DNA of 51,014 nt from 'Osedax' symbiont bacterium Rs2_46_30_T18 (GCA_002163025.1 MABF01000180.1:1-51014), one strand, 5' to 3'. Shown: positions 1-9,775, numbered from the stretch's first letter. Numbers and translations: made by a program. The notes: a model not told the origin generated them from the letters alone.

Positions 1-186
1 CTCGGCGGTCACTGTCATCTGCGTACCGCAGTCAGAAATCACATCAATTTCAGCTTCGGCCCAGTACTCTCTTATCTCTAGCCAGCCGCCTTCTTTTTTC
101 CGGTATCTCTGTCCCACTAACATCACTGCTTTACACTTCCCATTATAGTTTTTGCACAGGCAAACTATTAATAGCCATAGCAACAT
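1..186 (-). CDS. Hypothetical membrane-anchored or secreted protein, 3' end outside window
   Basis: The frame stays open from an ATG at 186 to the window edge (62 codons), so the C-terminus is missing. The first 12 residues are strongly hydrophobic (MLLWLLLIVCLC), like a signal anchor or a lipoprotein-type signal. A charged stretch follows (GQRYRKKEGGWLE). The start lies 9 nt downstream of the hspQ stop codon, so the two are probably co-transcribed. I recognise no family. An internal ATG at 123 would remove the hydrophobic segment, but the upstream ATG is preferred because it sits right behind hspQ. Confidence 0.5.
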   Translation of the reverse strand, partial: MLLWLLIVCLCKNYNGKCKAVMLVGQRYRKKEGGWLEIREYWAEAEIDVISDCGTQMTVTAE

Positions 187-195
187 AAACAGTGA

Positions 196-525
196 TTAGT
201 TTATAGGTTCATTCCTGACATAGCTGCCATTTTCTAGCTTACTGAAATATTCTTCCAATAGAGGGTGATGGATAGGTGCTGGACTCATATCTGCCTTTAA
301 GTTCTGCTCGGCTACATAAGTGGTGATGTTACTGTCGTGTACTAATACATGATACCAAGGTTTGTTTTTAGGGGGTCGTGATTTTGCCATATGTTCGTAC
401 CAGGCATCTGTGGCGTTGAATTTTCGATCTACATCAATAATTACGCCGCGATAATTGAACAGCTGATGCAATATTAACTCACCTACAGAGAATTTTGCCC
501 TGCTAATATCAGTTACAGTTCCCAT
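196..525 (-). CDS. hspQ: Heat shock protein HspQ (hemimethylated-DNA-binding YccV family)
   Basis: This 109-aa protein matches the YccV/HspQ family along its full length. It has the FNYRGVIIDVD core near residue 23, the WYHVLVHD motif near 57, and the conserved TYVAEQNL segment near 69. E. coli HspQ is about 105 aa, binds hemimethylated oriC DNA and acts as a specificity factor for Lon. A GGGAGG Shine-Dalgarno sits 7 nt before the ATG. The unknown membrane-anchored gene follows 9 nt downstream, which suggests a two-gene transcript. Family assignment is firm; the exact cellular role here is inferred from E. coli. Confidence 0.9.
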   Translation of the reverse strand: MGTVTDISRAKFSVGELILHQLFNYRGVIIDVDRKFNATDAWYEHMAKSRPPKNKPWYHVLVHDSNITTYVAEQNLKADMSPAPIHHPLLEEYFSKLENGSYVRNEPIN

Positions 526-614
526 CGGCTAGCCTCCCAAATTGAGTCTATGTGCGAATCCTTGAATACAATCCCTAATAGTAGTTGATAAATTCCACTT
601 TGCCTGATCAGGAC

Positions 615-1211
615 TCAAGTATTCAAAGGCTGAGTCGCCAACATCGACGCCCTGTGATTAAATTTAAACAACCACTTTGCCAATTTTTGCTGCTTGTTAT
701 TGGCAGTAAAATCCAGACGTCGACCGGCAATATCCAACGCACAGGCGATCGCGATCGACGCCAGGGCATAAGTGTTCTGCAGTTTGTGCAGATGTTCATC
801 TAAATACTCTAGTGAACGCACTGCTCTTGCCCTCTCTAACTTAATAACCTGTTCGCTGATATGCGCAGGAGCCCGCCTGGCCTCCCTCACCCAGACACAA
901 ATGCTTTCTAAGACACTCAGGCAGAAACCTTCAAACGCATAATCTTCAATGTTATCCAGACTCGCTGTGACATTATTCCTGCTGGCGATATGTCCCAGAT
1001 ACTGGGCAATCATGCGGGTATCAGAGAGGGTATGTGAATTTTCCAGGCACAGTGCAGGTACTTTACCGCTGGCGCTAAAAGCCAATAACTCACTGTTTTC
1101 ATCTCTGACAGTGACAGTCGTTATCGCTACTGCGGTCTCTAAACCAAGCTCAATCACCAGCACTCTGGCTACCCGGGAAAATGGCGAATTAGGTGTACAA
1201 AATAGTTTCAC
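615..1211 (-). CDS. Glutathione S-transferase-like protein
   Basis: The protein starts VKLFCTPNSPFSRVARVL, the thioredoxin-fold opening of bacterial GSTs in which the SPFSR segment carries the catalytic or glutathione-contacting serine. SGKVPAL near residue 50 is the conserved cis-proline loop, and the C-terminal half is the helical domain. I place the start at a GTG (1211) because AGGAG lies 5 nt upstream and GST homology begins exactly there. This gives 198 aa, close to the usual 200. Reading on to an ATG at 1358 would add 49 non-homologous residues and overlap thpR. Substrate is unknown; many such proteins are detoxification enzymes. Confidence 0.78.
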   Translation of the reverse strand: MKLFCTPNSPFSRVARVLVIELGLETAVAITTVTVRDENSELLAFSASGKVPALCLENSHTLSDTRMIAQYLGHIASRNNVTASLDNIEDYAFEGFCLSVLESICVWVREARRAPAHISEQVIKLERARAVRSLEYLDEHLHKLQNTYALASIAIACALDIAGRRLDFTANNKQQKLAKWLFKFNHRASMLATQPLNT

Positions 1212-1339
1212 AGTAACTCCTAACCAGTTATTTACAATAAAGTTATTAGGGGATTCAGGTTTCACCAAAGCCCCTTTTTTCAGTAAAATATCGCTATCAA
1301 TGAAAATGTTAGCCAGAGAATAAAAGATTGAGTGCCAAT

Positions 1340-1864
1340 TTAATGTCTCAGCGGCCAAGATTTTATTATTTGGTATTCTACCCCACTCTCATGACTAACA
1401 GATTGAAACAGATGCATAGACTCGGCCTCAATAATTAAAGGCTCTGGTAGCAAATTGCAGCTGTCCTCTGGCAGTGCAGTCGCTTTGCGCATTAAGGTGA
1501 TATGCGGAGTAAAGGCTGTGAAGGGATCTTGCAAAGCCACTGTTTTTGCAATAGCCCGAATCTCAGCCACGCTACTTTGCAGTCTACTGTCACTCGCTGT
1601 GCCCGCCAGGCATAAAATTTTTGGTTTGCGCCACAAGCGCAACTGGCCAAAGGTTACGCTATAACTTTGCCAGCATTGGCTATCTATCGCGCTGACAAAA
1701 ACATCCGCATCAGCCTGCTCTATCGTCCCGAGAAAAAATAACGTCATGTGCAGATTATCAGCAGGTACTGGCCGCCCCATACCGGCTAACTGCTGTTGCA
1801 TTACCACTAAAGAGTGCATTTGTGTTGGGTTAGGTTTCAGTCCTAGAAATAATCTTATCTGCAT
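1340..1864 (-). CDS. thpR: RNA 2',3'-cyclic phosphodiesterase ThpR (2'-5' RNA ligase family)
   Basis: This 174-aa protein carries the two HxTx motifs of the 2H phosphoesterase superfamily: HMTL at residues 39-42 and HITL at 121-124. They supply the paired catalytic histidines and threonines. Length and N-terminus (MQIRLFLGLKP) match bacterial LigT/ThpR, which opens 2',3'-cyclic phosphates on RNA and can join 2'-5' tRNA halves in vitro. It is cytoplasmic. The GST-like gene starts about 130 nt downstream on the same strand, so co-transcription is possible but not shown. The physiological RNA substrate is unknown for the family. Confidence 0.9.
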   Translation of the reverse strand: MQIRLFLGLKPNPTQMHSLVVMQQQLAGMGRPVPADNLHMTLFFLGTIEQADADVFVSAIDSQCWQSYSVTFGQLRLWRKPKILCLAGTASDSRLQSSVAEIRAIAKTVALQDPFTAFTPHITLMRKATALPEDSCNLLPEPLIIEAESMHLFQSVSHESGVEYQIIKSWPLRH

Positions 1865-2007
1865 CTGTCGTGCCCTTCTCTATCAGTTGTCGTATCACCC
1901 TACAGAGTTCGCAATACTGTTGTCGCTAGAAGCCCTCAAAGACACTGGCGTAAACGGTTTATTAGGGATATATTTTACACATCATTGTTTCAGTCTATGG
2001 CAATATT

Positions 2008-2379
2008 ATGTCTATTCAACAGCAATCCATCACCGTCTTTTATGATGGTGCCTGCCCAAGGTGCGTCAAAGACAGGTATCTATACGAGCGCCTGGCCGGG
2101 TACACTGATCAACAGATAATATGGTTTGATATCACAGATCAAGACAGCTATTTAAAAAGTTTGTCAATAGACCCGCGTTTAGCGCTGACCGAACTGCACT
2201 TACAACTGGGCGATGGCCGCATTTTATCTGAACTTGACGCCTATATAGTGTTAATGCAGAGGGTTAGTGTGCTCAAGCCCTTAGCCTGGCTAATTGCCCT
2301 GCCGGTTATTCGTCCATCTCTGGCGAAACTCTACCATCAAAGAGTAATGCAACGCTTAAAAGCCAGCGGGCGAATATAG
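2008..2379 (+). CDS. DCC-family thiol-disulfide oxidoreductase-like protein (DUF393)
   Basis: This 123-aa protein has the diagnostic N-terminal YDGACPRC motif (Cys16 and Cys19) of the DCC/DUF393 family. The weak thioredoxin-like fold follows (IIWFDITDQD near 40), then a helix ending in a short hydrophobic segment (PLAWLIALPVI near 95). The family is thought to act in thiol-disulfide exchange from its CxxC, but no reaction is established. No strong ribosome-binding site precedes the ATG. It converges with the membrane-anchored hydrolase at 2464 and has no obvious partner here. Confidence 0.82.
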   Translation: MSIQQQSITVFYDGACPRCVKDRYLYERLAGYTDQQIIWFDITDQDSYLKSLSIDPRLALTELHLQLGDGRILSELDAYIVLMQRVSVLKPLAWLIALPVIRPSLAKLYHQRVMQRLKASGRI

Positions 2380-2463
2380 CCATTAATACAAATCTACAGG
2401 CAATAGCAGAGTTAAAGCATAGAACTAGCAAATAGTGAAATTGCTGGGCGAGCAACTGACAAG

Positions 2464-3222
2464 TCACAGAAAACTTTCGATTAACCGGTAATATTCTGCT
2501 TTATTTGATAAATCGTTATGCCCACTATTGCCAATCACTTTAACTTGCACTTGCCCTTTTGCAAAAGCCTCAATCAGGCGCTGCGAATATCTGGCAGCGA
2601 TAACTTGATCTCGCTCTGCCAGTATCACCAGCGTCTTTGCCGCTATCTGTTTTACCTTGCCAGCAGAGTCATATTTGTCTTTCAATAAAAGTGCAATAGG
2701 GAAAAAATAAAACCGGTCTCTGGCGACATTTAGAACGCTGTCAAAAGGTGTAATTAACACCATTTTCTGCACTTTTCGCTCAGCTGCCAGATAAGTCGCT
2801 ACCCCCGACCCTAAGCTTCGACCTATTACAGCGATACTCAAGTGACGTCCTTCCAGAATATCGTAGATATGCAGCGCATCGCTGGTCAGTGCTTTTTCGC
2901 TCGGCTGCCCGGTACTGGTTGCATAACCACGGTAATTCACCGCATAGATAGTATGTCCAAGCAAAGCCTCAGCCAAGCTCGGGGAACTACTAGCCACCGA
3001 TTCGGCGTTGCCGCCAAAATAGATTATGGCACTGTGTCTACCTGGATTGAGTACCACGACATCAATGCGCTCCCCCTGATTAAAAAATGACTCTAAGGGT
3101 AAATCCGTATTGTTTACCGCTGAGGGAAAGTAGATAAGATTTCTCTGATAGAAATACAAGAGTAAGGCAAATAACAAATAGACAATCAGAGCTGAGCTAA
3201 TAATGAAAATGAGTGTTTTCAT
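2464..3222 (-). CDS. Membrane-anchored alpha/beta hydrolase (YfhR/BEM46-like)
   Basis: The 252-aa protein opens with one transmembrane anchor (residues about 4-26, IFIISSALIVYLLFALLLYF). An alpha/beta-hydrolase domain follows. YFGGNAE near residue 68 forms the oxyanion region, GRSLGSGVA near 134 carries the nucleophilic serine, and the late GHNDL is the likely catalytic histidine. This matches the YfhR/BEM46/ABHD13 group, whose substrates are largely unknown. GGAGG lies 9 nt before the ATG. The catalytic domain probably faces the periplasm or the membrane surface. It is not obviously tied to the neighbouring liu operon, which starts divergently about 290 nt away. Confidence 0.85.
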   Translation of the reverse strand: MKTLIFIISSALIVYLLFALLLYFYQRNLIYFPSAVNNTDLPLESFFNQGERIDVVVLNPGRHSAIIYFGGNAESVASSSPSLAEALLGHTIYAVNYRGYATSTGQPSEKALTSDALHIYDILEGRHLSIAVIGRSLGSGVATYLAAERKVQKMVLITPFDSVLNVARDRFYFFPIALLLKDKYDSAGKVKQIAAKTLVILAERDQVIAARYSQRLIEAFAKGQVQVKVIGNSGHNDLSNKAEYYRLIESFL

Positions 3223-3460
3223 ATTACACTACCTCCCTGTAAAGCTGTGTAGCCATGGCCTTTTCTATTATTATCTGCATGTTTAAATCCCTTACACGCT
3301 TAAAAACATGTCATCCAATAGCGATCATACTCCAGTTCGGCCAGCCTTTGTGTTTTTCAGCGAATGGTTTTCAGTGATACTTTGCAGAGTATTTTCACAG
3401 TTCAGCTAAAAGAAGCTGCACTGAGGAGAATCAAAATCAAACTGATTATAATTTTATTGC

Positions 3461-3489
3461 TTTACGTTTACGTAAACTTCCCCTATATT
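3461..3489 (+). promoter_or_regulatory. Candidate LiuR operator and promoter of the liu operon
   Basis: A perfect 12-bp palindrome, GTTTACGTAAAC (3466-3477), lies inside the longer TTTACGTTTACGTAAAC. It is followed by a TATATT -10 hexamer (3484-3489). TTTACG at 3461-3466 is 17 nt from that hexamer. The palindrome therefore sits in the promoter spacer, as expected for a MerR-family regulator, and liuR begins just downstream. It resembles the ACGT-containing LiuR site of gammaproteobacteria as I recall it; that match was not checked. Confidence 0.6.
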
Positions 3490-3508
3490 CAAATCTCGAT
3501 TAACGACT

Positions 3509-3910
3509 ATGTATAGATTTATGACTGATAAAACCAGCTACAGCATCAGCGAACTGGCCGCTGAATTTGACCTGACAACACGTAGTATCAGGTTTTATGA
3601 AGACCACCAGCTGTTAACACCGAGTCGGCGCGGACAAACCAGAATTTACTCCCGCCAGGACAGAGTACAACTGAAACTGATACTGCGCGGTAAACGCCTT
3701 GGCTTTTCGCTGCTGGAAATAAAAGAGCTGTTTGATTTATGGGATACCACTAAAGGTGGCAGCAAAAAACAACTCGAGTTACTACTGGCAAAAATTGACC
3801 AGCGTCAGGTGGCCCTCAAACAACAGCAGCACGACATCAATATGTTGCAGTTAGAATTAGACAATGCTCAACAGCGCTGCTTGGAGGCACTAAACGAGCT
3901 GCAGGATTGA
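3509..3910 (+). CDS. liuR: MerR-family transcriptional regulator LiuR
   Basis: The 133-aa protein has an N-terminal MerR helix-turn-helix ([20 protein letters not shown], residues 11-30), the wing and RxYxRxD segment (TRIYSRQDR), then a C-terminal dimerisation coiled coil (about 85-125). LiuR represses branched-chain amino-acid and related acyl-CoA catabolism in gammaproteobacteria. Its place as first gene before liuABCDE, with a palindrome in the promoter, supports autoregulation and control of the whole operon. The effector is unknown. The start could instead be the ATG at 3521 (MTDKTSYS); neither has a clear Shine-Dalgarno, and 3521 leaves a more normal leader behind the predicted promoter. 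Confidence 0.88.
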   Translation: MYRFMTDKTSYSISELAAEFDLTTRSIRFYEDHQLLTPSRRGQTRIYSRQDRVQLKLILRGKRLGFSLLEIKELFDLWDTTKGGSKKQLELLLAKIDQRQVALKQQQHDINMLQLELDNAQQRCLEALNELQD

Positions 3911-3972
3911 CCCAGTTAACAGCGTCGCAGCCATCTATGTCTGTGAGCGATAGAAATAATAGAGGACATATA

Positions 3973-5139
3973 ATGATTGCACAGTATCGGCAAATGAATT
4001 TTGGATTAGGTGAAACAATTGAGATGCTCCGCGAGCAAATCAACCACTTTGCCAGTAAGGAAATAGCCCCAAGAGCCGCACAAATTGATCAGGACAATGA
4101 ATTCCCCAATGATTTATGGAAAAAATTTGGCGACATGGGACTGCTGGGTATCACTGCAGATGAAGAGTACGGTGGTGTTGGCATGGGCTATCTGGCACAT
4201 GTCATTGCCATGGAAGAAATCAGCCGTGCCAGTGCCTCAGTAGGTTTATCTTACGGCGCTCACTCAAACTTATGTGTCAATCAGATCAACCGCAACGGCA
4301 CTGCTGAACAAAAAGCGCAGTACTTACCAAAGCTAATAAGCGGTGAGCATATCGGCGCGCTGGCAATGTCAGAACCCAATGCCGGCTCCGATGTCGTGTC
4401 TATGAAGCTGCATGCCAGAGACAACGGTGATCATTATGTGCTTAACGGCAACAAAATGTGGATCACCAACGGCCCTGATGCCAATACTTATGTCATTTAT
4501 GCAAAAACTGATTTACAGGCCGGTGCTAAAGGTATCACTGCGTTTATTGTTGAGCGCGACTTTCCAGGCTTTAGCCGTCAGCAAAAACTCGACAAACTGG
4601 GGATGCGCGGCTCCAATACTTGTGAGCTGGTATTTCAGGACTGCCCCGTTCCCAAAGAAAACATCTTAGGTGTGCTAAACCAAGGGGTCGCGGTACTAAT
4701 GAGTGGCCTGGACTACGAGCGATTAGTACTTTCAGGCGGTCCTCTGGGAATTATGCAGGCGGCACTGGATATCAGTGTGCCCTATATTCGCGACAGAGAG
4801 CAATTTGGCAAAGCCATTGGTGAATTCCAGTTAGTACAAGGAAAGATAGCCGACATGTATACGCAGATGAATGCCTCTAAATCTTATACCTATATGTGTG
4901 CGATGGCCGCAGAGCGCGGCGAGATAAACCGTAAAGATGCCGCCGGTTGTATTTTATATACAGCGGAGACTGCCACCAAATTATCACTGGATGCGATTCA
5001 GTTATTAGGCGGTAACGGTTACGTCAATGAGTTTGCTACCGGGCGTTTGCTACGTGACGCAAAACTCTACGAGATAGGCGCAGGCACCTCTGAAATCAGG
5101 CGTATGCTGATCGGCAGAGAGTTGTTTTTGGACAACTAA
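3973..5139 (+). CDS. liuA: Isovaleryl-CoA dehydrogenase
   Basis: This FAD flavoenzyme oxidises isovaleryl-CoA to 3-methylcrotonyl-CoA in leucine degradation, passing electrons to ETF. The 388-aa sequence has the full acyl-CoA dehydrogenase fold: [12 protein letters not shown] near 130, the KMWITNG flavin segment near 161, and the [11 protein letters not shown] segment, whose Glu249 matches the isovaleryl-type catalytic base (position 254 in the human enzyme). ATG 3973 is chosen because AGAGGA lies 6 nt upstream and [13 protein letters not shown] is the usual N-terminus. An earlier in-frame ATG at 3907 would overlap liuR. It is second in the liuR-liuABCDE operon. Confidence 0.93.
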   Translation: MIAQYRQMNFGLGETIEMLREQINHFASKEIAPRAAQIDQDNEFPNDLWKKFGDMGLLGITADEEYGGVGMGYLAHVIAMEEISRASASVGLSYGAHSNLCVNQINRNGTAEQKAQYLPKLISGEHIGALAMSEPNAGSDVVSMKLHARDNGDHYVLNGNKMWITNGPDANTYVIYAKTDLQAGAKGITAFIVERDFPGFSRQQKLDKLGMRGSNTCELVFQDCPVPKENILGVLNQGVAVLMSGLDYERLVLSGGPLGIMQAALDISVPYIRDREQFGKAIGEFQLVQGKIADMYTQMNASKSYTYMCAMAAERGEINRKDAAGCILYTAETATKLSLDAIQLLGGNGYVNEFATGRLLRDAKLYEIGAGTSEIRRMLIGRELFLDN

Positions 5140-5202
5140 AGTTTATATAAAACAGCAACATAAAAGAAATACTGAATGCACTTTAGCTAAGAGATAGAGC
5201 AG

Positions 5203-6807
5203 ATGCCAATATTAGAATCTAAAATCAATCCGCACAGCCCTGAGTTTCAACAGCGCCAGCAAGACATGCAGCTGGCTGTTGATGACTTACAGCAAAAAGT
5301 GGCCGCAGTGATCAACGGCGGTGGTGCAAGTTACCGGGAACGGCATTTGGCCAAAGGCAAGATGTTACCCAGAAGCAGAATAGACGCACTGCTCGATGCA
5401 GGCTCTGCTTTTTTGGAGCTCTCGCAACTGGCGGCCTTTGAGGTTTACCCAGATAACATCCCCTGTGCGGGAATCATTACCGGTATCGGCGAAGTCAGCG
5501 GCATCAAATGCATGATCATCGCCAATGACGCCACTGTAAAAGGCGGCACTTACTTTCCGCTGACAGTGAAGAAACATCTGCGTGCCCAGGAAATTGCCGA
5601 AAAAAACAACTTACCTTGTATTTACCTGGTGGATTCAGGCGGTGCCAACTTACCTCAGCAAGACCAAGTATTTCCGGACCGGGATCATTTTGGGCGCATC
5701 TTCTTTAATCAGGCGCGCATGTCAGCAAAAGGCATTGCCCAGATAGCGGTGGTTATGGGCCTTTGTACCGCCGGTGGTGCCTATGTCCCGGCGATGGCCG
5801 ACGAGTCAATTATCGTTAAAGAGCAAGGGACTATTTTCCTGGCGGGCCCACCATTGGTCAAAGCAGCCACCGGTGAAGAAGTCAGCGCCGAGGCCCTCGG
5901 TGGTGCCGATGTACACTGTAAAGTATCAGGGGTTGCCGATTACATGGCGCAAAATGATGCACAGGCGCTGCAAATCGCCCGCGATTGCATTGCCAGCCTC
6001 AACTTAACAGCCGACTCTGCTGTCTCAGATGAAATAGCTGAGCCACTGTACGATGCTCAGGAATTGTACGGCATTGTCGGCACCGACCTGAAGAAGCCTT
6101 TCGATGTACGCGAGGTGATCGCGCGGATTGTCGATGGCTCTGAATTTGATGAATTTAAAAAGCTCTATGGCAATACTTTAGTCACAGGTTTCGCCAGAGT
6201 TCACGGCAAGCTGATCGGCATCGTTGCCAATAACGGAGTGCTATTCTCTGAGTCGGCGCTTAAAGGCGCACATTTTATCCAGCTGTGCTGCCAGCGAAAA
6301 ATACCGCTGCTGTTTTTGCAAAACATCACTGGCTTTATGGTGGGAGAGAAATATGAGTCTGAAGGCATCGCAAAAAATGGTGCCAAGTTAGTTAACGCCG
6401 TCGCCTGCGCCGCTGTTCCCAAGTTAACCATTCTCATCGGTGGCTCCTTCGGCGCCGGTAACTACGGGATGTGCGGTCGCGCCTACGATCCTAACTTTCT
6501 ATGGATGTGGCCCAACGCTCGGATCTCGGTAATGGGTGGTGAACAGGCAGCTGGTGTAATGGCAACGGTCACCCGCGATGGTAAAGAGCGCCGCGGTGAG
6601 CAGTGGTCAGCGACCCAAGAAGCTGATTTCAAACAACCCATTATAGATACTTACGAGCAGCAGGGTCACCCCTACTACGCATCCGCAAGGCTTTGGGATG
6701 ACGGTGTCATCGATCCCGCACAAACCCGTGATGTAATCGCGCTGGGTCTGGCAGCAGCTTTAACTAAGCCTATTGCAGACACTCAATTTGGCATTTTTAG
6801 AATGTAG
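5203..6807 (+). CDS. liuB: 3-methylcrotonyl-CoA carboxylase, beta (carboxyltransferase) subunit
   Basis: The 534-aa protein is a complete biotin-dependent carboxyltransferase. The N-terminal half binds acyl-CoA ([19 protein letters not shown] near 112, [10 protein letters not shown] near 145). The C-terminal half accepts carboxybiotin (ITGFMVG near 378, [18 protein letters not shown] near 412). With LiuD it carboxylates 3-methylcrotonyl-CoA to 3-methylglutaconyl-CoA. Sequence and length match MccB rather than propionyl-CoA carboxylase beta (about 510 aa). It lies 63 nt after liuA and 35 nt before liuC, consistent with one transcript. Confidence 0.94.
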   Translation: MPILESKINPHSPEFQQRQQDMQLAVDDLQQKVAAVINGGGASYRERHLAKGKMLPRSRIDALLDAGSAFLELSQLAAFEVYPDNIPCAGIITGIGEVSGIKCMIIANDATVKGGTYFPLTVKKHLRAQEIAEKNNLPCIYLVDSGGANLPQQDQVFPDRDHFGRIFFNQARMSAKGIAQIAVVMGLCTAGGAYVPAMADESIIVKEQGTIFLAGPPLVKAATGEEVSAEALGGADVHCKVSGVADYMAQNDAQALQIARDCIASLNLTADSAVSDEIAEPLYDAQELYGIVGTDLKKPFDVREVIARIVDGSEFDEFKKLYGNTLVTGFARVHGKLIGIVANNGVLFSESALKGAHFIQLCCQRKIPLLFLQNITGFMVGEKYESEGIAKNGAKLVNAVACAAVPKLTILIGGSFGAGNYGMCGRAYDPNFLWMWPNARISVMGGEQAAGVMATVTRDGKERRGEQWSATQEADFKQPIIDTYEQQGHPYYASARLWDDGVIDPAQTRDVIALGLAAALTKPIADTQFGIFRM

Positions 6808-6842
6808 CCGCCGCTGCCTTCTCTGGATTATAGGAATTCAAC

Positions 6843-7637
6843 ATGAGTCAGACAAATGTTCTTTTACAGCTCGACGACAATGGCATCGCGACCTTGTGTT
6901 TAAACCGCCCGCAAGTCCGCAATGCATTTGACGATCAAATGATCGTCAGCCTGATCAATGCAATTGAGAGTGTCGAGCAGCAACCGCAAGCTAAAGTGCT
7001 GGTACTGAAAGCTAATGGTGATCACTTCTCAGCCGGAGCCGATCTGAACTGGATGGCGCGCATGGCAGACAACAGTCCCGCGCAGAACTTGGCTGACGCC
7101 GAGCAACTGGCGCGACTGATGGATGTTCTGAATCGTCTGAGCAAACCAAGTGTGGCAATTATACAAGGCGCAGCCTACGGCGGAGCGGTAGGCTTAGCGG
7201 CCTGTTGTGACATGGTTTTTGCCGACATCAACAGTACTTTCTGTCTCAGTGAGGTCAAGCTGGGGCTAATCCCCGCGGTTATCAGCCCCTATGTGGTCAG
7301 AGCCATTGGCGAGCGCCAGGCGCGGCGCTACTGCATCAGCGCCGAGCCCTTTGACGCACAGACCGCTAAAAGCTTAGGTCTAGTACATCAAGTGGCAGAA
7401 AACTCACAGGCACTGCAGCAACAGAGCCAACAGTGGCTTGCAAAACTGTTGAAAAATGCGCCCCTGGCAATGGCAGCGGCAAAAAAGTTAGTCATGGATG
7501 TCAGCGGCCAGCAGATCGAGCCTGTCTTGATTGCAGACACCGCCCAGCGTATAGCCGACATCAGAGCCAGTGAAGAGGGAATTGAAGGCCTCAATGCTTT
7601 TTTGCAAAAGCGCTCCCCCAATTGGCAACACAATTAA
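6843..7637 (+). CDS. liuC: Methylglutaconyl-CoA hydratase
   Basis: This 264-aa crotonase-family enzyme hydrates 3-methylglutaconyl-CoA to HMG-CoA. The oxyanion-hole segments are visible as HFSAGADLNWM near residue 61 and GAAYGGAVGLAACCD near 106. The LSEVKLGLIPAVISPYV stretch near 131 is typical of the methylglutaconyl-CoA hydratase subgroup and carries the acidic catalytic residue. AGGA lies 7 nt upstream of the ATG. The position between the two methylcrotonyl-CoA carboxylase genes is the conserved liu arrangement, which makes this assignment stronger than sequence alone. Confidence 0.92.
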   Translation: MSQTNVLLQLDDNGIATLCLNRPQVRNAFDDQMIVSLINAIESVEQQPQAKVLVLKANGDHFSAGADLNWMARMADNSPAQNLADAEQLARLMDVLNRLSKPSVAIIQGAAYGGAVGLAACCDMVFADINSTFCLSEVKLGLIPAVISPYVVRAIGERQARRYCISAEPFDAQTAKSLGLVHQVAENSQALQQQSQQWLAKLLKNAPLAMAAAKKLVMDVSGQQIEPVLIADTAQRIADIRASEEGIEGLNAFLQKRSPNWQHN

Positions 7638-7720
7638 TGCAGTGCAAATATTCAGTTTTGCCAATCTCTTTAATCTTATTCTCAGGTACAACTCAAGTCT
7701 GTGCCAAAAGGTAGCAATTT

Positions 7721-9775
7721 ATGTTTAATCGAATACTGATAGCCAATCGCGGTGAGATAGCCTGCAGGGTCATTGAAACCGCCCAGCAACTTGGGATCCA
7801 CTGCATCGCGGTCTACTCCAGCGCCGATACACAAGCCAAACATGTGTTGATGGCCGATGAGGCTTATTTACTGGGACCTGCACAGAGTAGCGACAGTTAT
7901 TTGCGCGCCGATAAAATACTCGAGATTGCCCGTCTCAGCGCCGCGCAAGCAATTCACCCGGGCTACGGTTTCCTGTCTGAAAACGCTGAATTTGCCCAGG
8001 CGTGTCAACAACAAGGTATTGTATTTATCGGCCCTCCAGCAGCGGCTATCGCCGCTATGGGCTCTAAGTCCGCCGCCAAAGAAATCATGGCCAAAGCGAA
8101 AGTGCCTCTAGTCCCCGGCTATCATGGAGACGATCAAGATGTTGCGGTATTAAAACAGCAGGCGGCAAACTGCGGTTTCCCACTGCTGCTTAAAGCCACT
8201 GCCGGTGGTGGCGGTAAAGGCATGAGGGTGGTCAATTCACTGACAGAATTTGATGCATCGCTAAGTGCAGCCAAGCGTGAGGCACAAAATGCCTTTGGCG
8301 ATAGTAAGATGTTAATTGAACGCTATATGACCAAGACTCGCCACATTGAAGTACAAGTTTTCTGTGACCAGCACGGCAATGCCGTGTATCTGTCGCAACG
8401 CGATTGCTCTATCCAGCGGCGCCATCAAAAAATTGTCGAGGAGGCACCCGCTCCCGGCATTGATGAGGCGGTGGTAAAGGCGATGGGTGAGGCGGCGATT
8501 AATGCGGCCAAAGCGATCAACTATGTCGGTGCCGGTACTGTAGAGTTTCTCTACAATGAAGATCAAAGTTTCTATTTCATGGAGATGAATACCCGCCTAC
8601 AAGTGGAGCACCCAGTCACTGAAATGATCACCAATGTGGATTTGGTAAAGTGGCAACTGCAGATCGCCAGCGGCGAAGCACTGCCATTAAATCAATCACA
8701 AGTTACTGTCAGTGGTCATGCTATAGAGTGCAGGATCTACGCCGAAGACCCGAACAATGACTTTTTGCCTGCCACTGGTCAATTAGACATCCTGCGCCCC
8801 CCCACTGCCACTGAGCATGTACGTATCGACAGTGGCGTCGATGAAGGTGATCAGGTCAGTGTCTACTACGATCCTATGATCTCCAAACTGATTGTCTGGG
8901 GAGAAAACCGCCAGCAGGCAATTGCGCGTATGCATAAAGCGTTAAGCGACTATCGCATAGTCGGGGTCAAAAACAACATCCCCTTTTTACACCGGGTGAT
9001 TAGCAGCCCAGCTTTCGCCAGCGCCGAGGTAGATACTCAGTTTATCGACAAAAATCATGCATCACTATTTGCAACCGATACAAATCACAAGTTGTTCCTG
9101 GCGATCGCCAGCTGTGCCCAAATATTACAACAAGCCAATAACGCCCGCACAGACAGCCATCACTCTCCTTTCTCCCACTGCGGCCAATGGCGTTTAAATC
9201 AAACACCATATACTGAAATACAGTGGCTGGCTCCATCAGCGGATGAAGACTCTGCTAACTGGTTAGCAAAAGTACTAGAACCACAAAAAAACATTAGTAG
9301 CACAGCAACACCGAGCGGTGTAGAGAGAAGTTTTACCGTCAGCGTTGGCGACAGCAGTTTTGAAATTCAGGCCAGTTTACACTCTGATATGCTGAGGGTT
9401 AGCGTCGATGGTAAGCAATTTAAGATTCACGCCTATAGCAATAAAGCGCAGCTAAATTTATTCTATTCAGGCATGGCTTTGCAATATCAGTTGCCTGATA
9501 TAGCAACGGCTACAGACGATTCCCAGACTGAGGGCGCACTCTGTGCACCGATGAATGGACGGGTTATTGCAGTACTGACGCAAAGCGGCCAAAAAGTGCT
9601 AAGCGGAACGCCGCTGATCATCATCGAAGCGATGAAGATGGAACACAGTATTGTTGCTCCCCACGACGGTACTGTTGAAGATATTTATTTTCTGGAGTCT
9701 GATCTGGTTGCTGAAGGCGATACCTTAATTGCCTTAGCAGCCACTGCTGACACAACTACTAAGGCTGCACTATGA
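7721..9775 (+). CDS. liuD: 3-methylcrotonyl-CoA carboxylase, alpha (biotin-carrying) subunit
   Basis: This 684-aa protein contains, in order, a biotin carboxylase domain (FNRILIANRGEIACRVI at the start; ATP-grasp glycine loop AGGGGKGMRVV near 168; EMNTRLQVEHPVTE near 290), a variable linker, and a C-terminal biotinyl domain with EAMKMEH. Lys639 is the biotinylation site. It makes carboxybiotin from ATP and bicarbonate for LiuB. The length suits MccA. The 3' end overlaps liuE by 4 nt (ATGA), indicating translational coupling. It lies 83 nt after liuC. Confidence 0.94.
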   Translation: MFNRILIANRGEIACRVIETAQQLGIHCIAVYSSADTQAKHVLMADEAYLLGPAQSSDSYLRADKILEIARLSAAQAIHPGYGFLSENAEFAQACQQQGIVFIGPPAAAIAAMGSKSAAKEIMAKAKVPLVPGYHGDDQDVAVLKQQAANCGFPLLLKATAGGGGKGMRVVNSLTEFDASLSAAKREAQNAFGDSKMLIERYMTKTRHIEVQVFCDQHGNAVYLSQRDCSIQRRHQKIVEEAPAPGIDEAVVKAMGEAAINAAKAINYVGAGTVEFLYNEDQSFYFMEMNTRLQVEHPVTEMITNVDLVKWQLQIASGEALPLNQSQVTVSGHAIECRIYAEDPNNDFLPATGQLDILRPPTATEHVRIDSGVDEGDQVSVYYDPMISKLIVWGENRQQAIARMHKALSDYRIVGVKNNIPFLHRVISSPAFASAEVDTQFIDKNHASLFATDTNHKLFLAIASCAQILQQANNARTDSHHSPFSHCGQWRLNQTPYTEIQWLAPSADEDSANWLAKVLEPQKNISSTATPSGVERSFTVSVGDSSFEIQASLHSDMLRVSVDGKQFKIHAYSNKAQLNLFYSGMALQYQLPDIATATDDSQTEGALCAPMNGRVIAVLTQSGQKVLSGTPLIIIEAMKMEHSIVAPHDGTVEDIYFLESDLVAEGDTLIALAATADTTTKAAL

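Noticed and set aside
1212-1358. N-terminal extension of the GST-like protein to an ATG at 1358
   Set aside because: The added 49 residues show no GST homology and overlap thpR, while a GTG at 1211 has an ideal AGGAG site and the exact family start.
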